DNA from: Erysipelotrichaceae bacterium
GTDB lineage: Bacteria; Bacillota_I; Bacilli_A; Erysipelotrichales; Erysipelotrichaceae
Direction of reading: 5' to 3'
Length of the DNA: 64,000 nt
NCBI GenBank assembly: GCA_017428765.1
Contig: JAFRQF010000025.1
Span: 1 to 64,000 of the forward strand
In this document: positions 63,607 to 64,000 of the stretch, in pieces
How positions within the stretch are numbered: the first letter of the stretch is position 1
How the letters are laid out: the number at the start of each line of letters is the position of its first letter
Position numbers and translations under genes: made by a program
Notes under the pieces: model-generated
Told to the model about the DNA's origin: nothing
Seen by the model: the letters and a program-made list of their open reading frames with translations, nothing else
The model's database searches: none

Positions 63607-64000
63607 ATGAAGACTTTTGAAGGGTATCATCGCGGCATCAATCTGGGTGGCTGGTTTTCGCAATGCGATCACAGTGAAGAAAGATATGACAGTTTCATCA
63701 GAAAAGAAGATCTTTCTTCGATCAGAGATCTCGGATTCGATCATGTCCGTGTCCCGATCGATTATGAGCTTCTTTTGGACGGTTCCTTTCAGTTTAAGGA
63801 AGACGGGCTAAGACGCATCGAAGATTGTATCGGCTGGTGCGAAGAGTTCGGGCTCAATATGGTCATCGATCTTCATAAGACGCCCGGTTTCAGTTTTGAT
63901 GAAGGGGAGAAGGAAAGCGGTTTTTTCGAAAACGAGTCATATCAGAAGATCTTCTATGAGATATGGGAAACTCTTGCCAAAAGTTTCGGCAAAAAAGAAC
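63607..64000 (+). CDS. GH5 family glycosidase, 5' part (cut by window end)
   Basis: The first 131 residues are visible. FEGYHRGINLGGWFSQCDHS, then DLGFDHVRVPIDYELLL and GLNMVIDLHKTPGF, match the first strands of GH5 beta-glucosidase/exo-glucanase-type enzymes. There is no signal peptide, so it should act in the cytosol on imported oligosaccharides. GAGAAG precedes the ATG, 22 bases after the ATPase gene. The catalytic glutamates lie beyond the window. Confidence 0.85.
   Translation, partial: MKTFEGYHRGINLGGWFSQCDHSEERYDSFIRKEDLSSIRDLGFDHVRVPIDYELLLDGSFQFKEDGLRRIEDCIGWCEEFGLNMVIDLHKTPGFSFDEGEKESGFFENESYQKIFYEIWETLAKSFGKKE

Overview
The window looks like a chromosomal segment of a low-to-moderate GC Bacillota, most plausibly an Erysipelotrichales-type gut or oral fermenter. 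This is inferred from the HPr kinase/CcpA-site style of catabolite control, many lipobox lipoproteins, DUF285 (BspA-type) surface repeats, clear AGGAGG ribosome binding sites, intrinsic terminators, and the clostridial-style fhs-fchA-folD one-carbon cluster. TGA acts as a stop, so this is not a Mycoplasma-code genome. Coding density is very high and no gap without a gene exceeds 300 bases. The longest, 38262-38528, is the control region of the peptide transport operon.

Layout. 1-140: tail of an IS3-family element cut by the window edge. 199-2314: patatin-like lipase and a thioredoxin-fold lipoprotein. 2311-8119: RNA modification enzymes, a Nudix hydrolase, a P-loop/CYTH fusion, a PcrA/UvrD helicase and an unknown protein. 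8143-12784: a DUF885 lipoprotein facing a three-gene cluster of secreted or surface proteins. 12917-15464: alanine racemase, a zinc-ribbon protein and an O6-alkylguanine repair protein. 15473-19201: fhs, fchA, folD and a folate ECF S component. 19601-20653: two tRNA genes and a small islet flanked by a 17-base repeat of the tRNA-Thr 3' end. 20745-25343: acetyltransferase, nitroreductase, nucleoside hydrolase, TraB-like, HD-domain and membrane proteins. 25336-30567: uvrA, hprK and an lgt gene fused to a PpaX-like phosphatase. 30640-36884: upp, pgk, tpiA, eno and a membrane XRE regulator. 38529-50677: a complete oligopeptide ABC transporter followed by four peptidases and a guanylate-kinase-like gene. 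50762-52519: ABC exporter. 52526-64000: a beta-glucan or cellobiose locus with two GH5 enzymes, two GH94-type phosphorylases and a sugar ABC importer.

How the genes work together. The right half is a feeding programme. OppBCDFA imports peptides that the S9, PepD, M29 and M24 peptidases can finish. The sugar ABC importer brings in oligosaccharides that GH5 enzymes trim and GH94 enzymes phosphorolyse, saving ATP. The divergent sugar promoters share a LacI-type operator half and a sequence that fits the CcpA cre consensus at every position, and hprK lies in the same window. The left half is housekeeping: repair, tRNA and rRNA modification, one-carbon folate metabolism and cell-wall D-alanine.

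The most unusual signal is architectural. Fourteen genes have a TANAAT -10 hexamer exactly 6 or 7 bases before the start codon and no usable Shine-Dalgarno sequence, which predicts leaderless mRNAs; three divergent pairs are built this way, one around a palindromic ATTGTACAAT. Other notable points are an HPr kinase whose catalytic histidine position is tyrosine, the Lgt-PpaX fusion beside it, and a FolD whose cyclohydrolase lysine is replaced next to a separate cyclohydrolase gene.
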